This document shows, one piece after another, positions 59,609 to 64,000 of a stretch of DNA of 64,000 nt. The stretch comes from an uncultured Oscillospiraceae bacterium. Its GTDB lineage: Bacteria > Bacillota > Clostridia > Oscillospirales > Acutalibacteraceae. Below the pieces are notes generated by a model that searched no databases, was not told the DNA's origin, and was given only the letters and a program-made list of their open reading frames with translations. Location of the stretch: contig UQUZ01000001.1 of NCBI GenBank assembly GCA_900544375.1, forward strand, positions 62,001 to 126,000. Reading direction: 5' to 3'. The first letter of the stretch is position 1, and each line of letters opens with the position of its first letter. The translations under genes were made by a program, and so were the position numbers.

Positions 59609-61201
59609 ATGATGAATTTGCTTGTAACGATAGGGAAAAAACAGCATCATTTATCCGTGAAACCCGGCACGCCATTGCCTGAGGCTTTGGCTCTGCTGGG
59701 TTTTCCAATTGCGCTTCCCTGCGGTGGAAAAGGCTCGTGCGGAAAATGCAGAGTCAAAGCGACAGGGCAATTATCACCCATTACTCCGGCGGAGCGGCGT
59801 TGCCTCTCGGCGGGGGAATTGCGCAATGGATTGCGCCTGCTATGTCAAACGGCTGTGCTGGGGGAGGCCCGCATAGAGCTGCCGGAGGAAAGTGCGGAGA
59901 TCGTGGTGGAGGGCGTTTCCGCTATGCCGCAAAACAGGCCGATAGATGGGAAGGCGCTTTGTGCTGCTTTGGATATAGGGACGACAACCGTTGCGGCCCG
60001 GCTCTATGTGGCAGAGGAGTTGGAGAGCAGCCCGATCGCGTCTGCTGGGCGGCGAAATCCGCAGGCGGCATTCGGCGCAGACGTTCTCTCCCGCATGGAG
60101 AGGGCACAGGCAGGGGATGCACCCGCCCTGCGGGGATGCATCATCGATTGCTTGGATGATCTGCTCACAGAGCTTATGCAAATGGCGCAGGCACGCCCCG
60201 CCCAGATTAGGGAATTGGTCATTACGGGGAATACAGCGATGCTCTATCTCCTCACCGGGCGGGATACCGCCTGCCTTTCTAAAGCTCCTTTTTTGCCGGA
60301 GCATCTTTTTGGGGACGAAATCACTGCCGAAGCCTTGGGGCTGCATGCAGTTAAGGCCAGCCGCGTTTATCTGCCGCACTGTGCCTCTGCTTTTATTGGG
60401 GCTGATTGCCTGTGCGCCATGCTTGCTTGTGGGATGACCGAAGCGGAGGCCCCCTGTGCATTGCTCGACCTTGGCACAAATGGGGAGCTTGCTGTTTTCA
60501 ATGGCACTGAGCTTTGGTGTGCATCCACCGCCGCAGGGCCGGCCTTTGAGGGTGCGGGGCTTACCATGGGGATGCCAGCAGTGCCGGGCGCAATCAACCA
60601 TGTGGAGCGAAAGGGCTTTCGAATTGGCTGCACAGCTATAGGCGGTGTGCCGGCGAAGGGGATCTGTGGCTCCGGGCTGATCGACGCGGCGGCGGTCTTG
60701 CGGCAGAGCGGCGTTTTGGATGCGGAGGGCTCCCTTCAGCGGGAAGGGCATCCTTTTCGAGCGATGGTGTGCGAAATCGGCGGCGCGCCCGCCGTGCGCT
60801 TCGCGGGCACAGGCGTTTTGCTCACACAGGCGGATATCCGCGCGTTGCAGGTGGCGAAAGCCGCCGTCTGCGCGGGCCTACAAATGCTGCTCGATCGTGC
60901 TGAAATCCGGCCGGAAAAGTTGGAAAAGCTTTTTTTGGCAGGCGGTTTTGGGCGATTTATCAGGCTTGAAAGTGCGGCGCAGATCGGCCTGTTTCCCCCC
61001 GCTTTATTGGGAAGGACCGCTGCCATCGGCAACGCGGCGTTAGATGGGGCGGGCCTGCTCGCCCTGCGGCCAGCCCGGAGGGAACGGCTCCTCTCCCTTG
61101 TAGGCAGGATTCACACCGTTTCCCTCGCGGAGGAGCCTGCGTTTGAACAGGCTTATTTGGAGGGGATGCGCTTTCCGAATGAAAATTATATGGGCCGGTA
61201 A
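59609..61201 (+). CDS. RACo-like 2Fe-2S/ASKHA activator protein
   Basis: 530 residues. An N-terminal ferredoxin domain has cysteines 38, 44, 47 and 79 (CGGKGSCGKC, then LLCQ). It is joined to an ASKHA ATPase-like region (ALDIGTTTVAARLY, LLDLGTNGELAVF, GICGSGLIDA, FLAGGFGRFI). This is the layout of RACo and related activators that reduce inactive cobalt in corrinoid methyltransferases. It is shorter than the usual 600 or more residues, and no corrinoid protein or methyltransferase gene is near. It starts 12 bases after guaB with a weak SD, so it may depend on guaB transcription. Confidence 0.87.
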   Translation: MMNLLVTIGKKQHHLSVKPGTPLPEALALLGFPIALPCGGKGSCGKCRVKATGQLSPITPAERRCLSAGELRNGLRLLCQTAVLGEARIELPEESAEIVVEGVSAMPQNRPIDGKALCAALDIGTTTVAARLYVAEELESSPIASAGRRNPQAAFGADVLSRMERAQAGDAPALRGCIIDCLDDLLTELMQMAQARPAQIRELVITGNTAMLYLLTGRDTACLSKAPFLPEHLFGDEITAEALGLHAVKASRVYLPHCASAFIGADCLCAMLACGMTEAEAPCALLDLGTNGELAVFNGTELWCASTAAGPAFEGAGLTMGMPAVPGAINHVERKGFRIGCTAIGGVPAKGICGSGLIDAAAVLRQSGVLDAEGSLQREGHPFRAMVCEIGGAPAVRFAGTGVLLTQADIRALQVAKAAVCAGLQMLLDRAEIRPEKLEKLFLAGGFGRFIRLESAAQIGLFPPALLGRTAAIGNAALDGAGLLALRPARRERLLSLVGRIHTVSLAEEPAFEQAYLEGMRFPNENYMGR

Positions 61202-61341
61202 ATAAAGAAAGGTATTTTACCTACACCGCCGCATATGGTAGGATAGATGCATAGCGCTCCAATTTTGTGTCGGTATGGGTTCCTTTTGTTTTTGATATAC
61301 GATAAAAGCCCGATAAACTGCTTCATGGAGGAGGCGCCCCA

Positions 61342-61908
61342 ATGAATGTGTATGATTTTGACAATACGATTTACCGTGGTGAAAGTGCTGTAGATTTATT
61401 TTGGTATTATTTAAAACAGGATAAATCGCTGCTGCGCTATGTGCCGGAGGTAGCGGCGGCTTTGGTGCGGTATAAGCGCGGAAAAATCACCATTGAGGAG
61501 GCCTTATCCGTTTATGGCGCGCGCGTGGCCGATTACTTTTTGACGATCCCGGATTTTGAAGCTGATTTAAAAACTTTTTGGGATACCCATATGAAGAATA
61601 TCAAGCCCTTTTATGCTCGCCAGCACCGTCCGGATGATGTGATTCTTTCCGCCTCCCCGGAGCGTGTTTTGGAGGAGGCTTGCCGCCGCCTTGGAATTGC
61701 GCATTGGATAGGGACCCAGTTCGATGAGCAAACGGGCACGATAACACGCCTGTGCTTTCGAGAAAATAAGGTGAGCAGCTTTCTGGAGCGGTTCCCACAT
61801 GCAAAGATTGAGCAGTTTTATACGGATTCCTTTAACGATCAGCCGATGATCGACCTGGCGGAGCACGCCTTCCTTGTCAAAGGCGACCGAATCAGACAAT
61901 TGAAATAG
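61342..61908 (+). CDS. HAD-IB family phosphatase
   Basis: 188 residues. Motif I DFDNTIYRGES, motif II ILSASPE, lysine in FRENKVSSFL and motif IV YTDSFNDQPM place it in the HAD-IB branch near phosphoserine phosphatase and PGPase-like CicA. Substrate unknown. ATG 61342 follows GGAGGAGG. It ends at a bidirectional terminator. Confidence 0.92.
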   Translation: MNVYDFDNTIYRGESAVDLFWYYLKQDKSLLRYVPEVAAALVRYKRGKITIEEALSVYGARVADYFLTIPDFEADLKTFWDTHMKNIKPFYARQHRPDDVILSASPERVLEEACRRLGIAHWIGTQFDEQTGTITRLCFRENKVSSFLERFPHAKIEQFYTDSFNDQPMIDLAEHAFLVKGDRIRQLK

Positions 61909-61948
61909 GGGTTAATCCATAAAAGCTTTGCCTGATTCTCTATAAGAA

Positions 61949-61989
61949 AAGAGCCGCTGCAAAATGATTTGCATTTTGCAGCGGCTCTT
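61949..61989. terminator. Bidirectional terminator
   Basis: Two perfect 18-base arms (61949-61966 and 61972-61989) with a 5-base loop lie between the convergent phosphatase and propeller genes. Confidence 0.9.
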
Positions 61990-62021
61990 ATTGATATAAA
62001 AAGGTGATCAAAAAGAAGGAT

Positions 62022-64000
62022 TTACTGAAAAAGGCCGCGGAACCATTCTATGATTGTTTGAAAGAAACGCACGATCCTAGCAAAAAATTCTACGATGGAA
62101 TTCGGGGCATCTTCTTCTACTTCCGTGATCCGCCAGACCTGCGCGCCATAGAAGGGATTTGCCGTGCCGATATAGAGGCCATCTTCATTTGCAACGAGGG
62201 TACGGCCGCCGAAGTTGAATTTATCATGGAACCCATTCAAAGTAAGCTCTGTATAGTTTTCGCCATCCTTCGTGACATACAGGTCAAAGCCGGGCTCGTT
62301 TTTGAGCAGCTTATTGGAAATGCTGAAATACATCCGCAGTCCGTCCAGATCAAAGGCGGCAGCCAGAGATTTGAGCGCATCCAAAATACCTGAGAGGGAG
62401 GCGCCGCGTGCCGCGGAGGCCGGGAGGGCGGAGAATGTTTTTGCCGCGTTGGAAAGCGGGGAGACGAGCGTTTCGACAAGAGCGATCAGCTTCTGCACAT
62501 TTTCCGGCGTAGCCTGTTTGTCGAGCAGGCTCGCAATCTGGGACTGCGCTGCGGTCAGCGCTGTGGTTAGCGCGCTTGCCTCTTTGCTTACGGATGAGCC
62601 GGTGAGAGATTGAAGCAGCTTGACGATATAGTTGATTTGCTGCATGAATTCAGCCTTATCCATGCGGAGCAAATCTCCGTTGGTCAGCTTCGTCACATAT
62701 TTATAAAGCGAGGAGGCATCGAAGGAGCTGACGAAAAGCTGATCGTTATAAACGCCATAGCGCCAGAAATATTCGTTTGTGGTTCCCTCGAAGGCTTGAT
62801 TGATTTGATCAACTGCTGTAATTTTACCGTTTTGGTCCATACAGTACATCTTCTGAGGCGCATTCAGCGAATCATACATGGGCTTCAAAAAATCCTTCAG
62901 GGCCGGCGCATTTTCTCCACCTGCGATCATTTGAAGCAGACCCTGCACGGCGACCAGCTCCGCACGCAGCGCATAGTCAAACGTGCCGAAATACAGCTTA
63001 TCCTGAAAGACGACCGGCGTAGCCGCGCTGGCAATCAGGCCTGGGGTTGCGCCATCTTCAGTATTATAGCCTTCTGCCGTGGGCGCCATGCCCATATGGT
63101 ATTGGCTGTTTTTGCCGATCACTTCCTGCCAGGTCCATCCATACTGATTGGCGTTTTCCCCAGCCGAAGCCTCATGCCCCTTGAATAGGACAAAGCCGTT
63201 GGAGGTGGCGAGGAACACATACATGTCGCCCTGGTAGGGGATCAGATCCCATACCGTGCCGCCCTCGCCTTGGTAAAGCGTATCGTCAGCATAGTCGATA
63301 AAATCGTTAAAGTCCGCAACGCGCTGCCAATCGGAATCATCCTTCGGATTTTTTTCCAAAATGGCGATCTTATTGTATTTTCCCGCCGTTTCGTCCGGAA
63401 TCCGGTTGTCGAGACCACCGAAATACAATTTGTCGTTGTAGACTGTGCCTGCGCGGAAGCTAGAATTTCCGCCGCCGCTGTAAACGATCTCCGCGTTGTC
63501 GTTTTCATCCACCTTAACGATGCGCGTGCCGCTTGAACTGCTCATAGAGCCGAAATAAAGCTCATTATGGTGTTTTACCACCATGCGGTAAGCACTGTCT
63601 GTGCCGAGAGGGGCCTCATAGATTACCTTTGTTTCACTGGTAGTAGGGTTTACGCGAATGATCATCGGTCTGCTTTCCTGTGCGGAAAAGGCTGGCACCT
63701 CGCCATTGGTGATTACGTTTACAATATCCCAAACCTGATCGTAGGTAAGGCCGGCCTGCGTCATTGCCTGTGCGAACTGCGCGATCATGCCGCCGAGGAT
63801 ATTCCGGTTGGTGCCGATATAGAGGAATCCGTCGCGCTCTGTCATAGCCCAGGCGTAGCAGTTGTTGCGGTCTCCACCCTGGATGATGCCGTCCACGTCG
63901 CCCTCGCCCTTGGTGGGGTTGGTGATTTTTTCAATTTTGTAACCATTGGAGTAGATGATATTGGCCTCTTCTGAGCTGGCGGTTGCGCCCACACCCAGAG
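62022..64000 (-). CDS. Secreted propeller-like protein (partial, start outside window)
   Basis: At least 659 residues; the N-terminus runs past the right edge. The first visible residues (LGVGATASSEEA) look like the end of a signal peptide. Repeated segments of the FLYIGTNRN, ELYFGSMSSS, KLYFGGLDN, KLYFGTFD and GLYIGTANP type, spaced like beta-propeller blades, make up most of the protein. An alanine-rich helical insert lies at about residues 460-550. The end (EFFARIVRFFQTIIEWFRGL) is an amphipathic aromatic helix. It probably acts at the cell surface; its ligand is unknown. Confidence 0.8.
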   Translation of the reverse strand, partial: LGVGATASSEEANIIYSNGYKIEKITNPTKGEGDVDGIIQGGDRNNCYAWAMTERDGFLYIGTNRNILGGMIAQFAQAMTQAGLTYDQVWDIVNVITNGEVPAFSAQESRPMIIRVNPTTSETKVIYEAPLGTDSAYRMVVKHHNELYFGSMSSSSGTRIVKVDENDNAEIVYSGGGNSSFRAGTVYNDKLYFGGLDNRIPDETAGKYNKIAILEKNPKDDSDWQRVADFNDFIDYADDTLYQGEGGTVWDLIPYQGDMYVFLATSNGFVLFKGHEASAGENANQYGWTWQEVIGKNSQYHMGMAPTAEGYNTEDGATPGLIASAATPVVFQDKLYFGTFDYALRAELVAVQGLLQMIAGGENAPALKDFLKPMYDSLNAPQKMYCMDQNGKITAVDQINQAFEGTTNEYFWRYGVYNDQLFVSSFDASSLYKYVTKLTNGDLLRMDKAEFMQQINYIVKLLQSLTGSSVSKEASALTTALTAAQSQIASLLDKQATPENVQKLIALVETLVSPLSNAAKTFSALPASAARGASLSGILDALKSLAAAFDLDGLRMYFSISNKLLKNEPGFDLYVTKDGENYTELTLNGFHDKFNFGGRTLVANEDGLYIGTANPFYGAQVWRITEVEEDAPNSIVEFFARIVRFFQTIIEWFRGLFQ

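Noticed and set aside
1..64000. tRNA or rRNA genes
   Set aside because: I looked in the intergenic stretches for a T-arm, acceptor pairing and 16S/23S signatures and found none that closes properly; a covariance-model scan would be more sensitive.

Overview
The window comes from a moderately G+C-rich, anaerobic, spore-forming Firmicute of class Clostridia. Evidence for this is SpoVT, a YtvI-type permease, AbrB proteins with zinc ribbons, the rpmG-secE-nusG-rplKAJL cluster with an L10 leader, a two-gene SUF-like Fe-S system, pyruvate phosphate dikinase, fermentative lactate dehydrogenase, and strong SD sequences with clean TTGACA/TATAAT promoters. I cannot name the genus. No tRNA, rRNA, CRISPR array, transposase or prophage was found. 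Both edges cut a gene: ppdK on the left and a secreted propeller-like protein on the right.

Layout. 1-3.3 kb: ppdK tail, a tandem array of palindromic repeats, and small regulator and membrane genes. 3.3-7.3 kb: rpmG-secE-nusG-rplK-rplA-rplJ-rplL with two structured leaders, closed by a terminator; rpoBC does not follow. 7.5-12.6 kb: a decayed YqeK-like HD gene, ldh, an aldo/keto reductase with Fe-S motifs, a membrane-anchored unknown and a Gfo/Idh/MocA oxidoreductase. 12.7-18 kb: minimal sufC-sufB pair, a large unknown membrane protein, two AbrB-zinc-ribbon paralogues and a flavin reductase-like protein. 18.1-26.8 kb: an arginine operon argG-H-C-(small lipoprotein)-J-B-D-F. 27-36.4 kb: AraC regulator, YerB-like lipoprotein, Usp-like protein, nucleosidase, SpoVT, YtvI-like permease, then hom-lysC and a 55-residue ORF. 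36.4-46 kb: ddl-ywiB-argS, znuACB, a three-gene operon of unknown proteins, a phosphoesterase and two TrkA-like proteins. 46-49 kb: REP-like palindromes, an A+T-rich two-gene islet, a SLOG-type protein and a ribbon-helix-helix protein. 49-54.2 kb: the leftward operon DUF951-prfA-tsaC-coaE-slt-M18 peptidase. 54.3-64 kb: an S1-domain protein, an EF-G paralogue, guaB, a RACo-like activator, a HAD phosphatase and the secreted protein.

How it fits together. Most of the window is core metabolism and translation. The arg operon carries the ArgC, J, B, D, F, G and H steps, with ArgJ able to supply and recycle the acetyl group; hom and lysC feed the aspartate family. The parts that deserve a second look are small: the repeat array at 764-1003, the folded leader before rplK, the HD pseudogene with two expected histidines replaced by tyrosine, the lipoprotein inside the arg operon, the three-gene unknown operon at 42.6-43.8 kb, the A+T-rich islet, and a cluster of DnaA-box-like sequences upstream of guaB.
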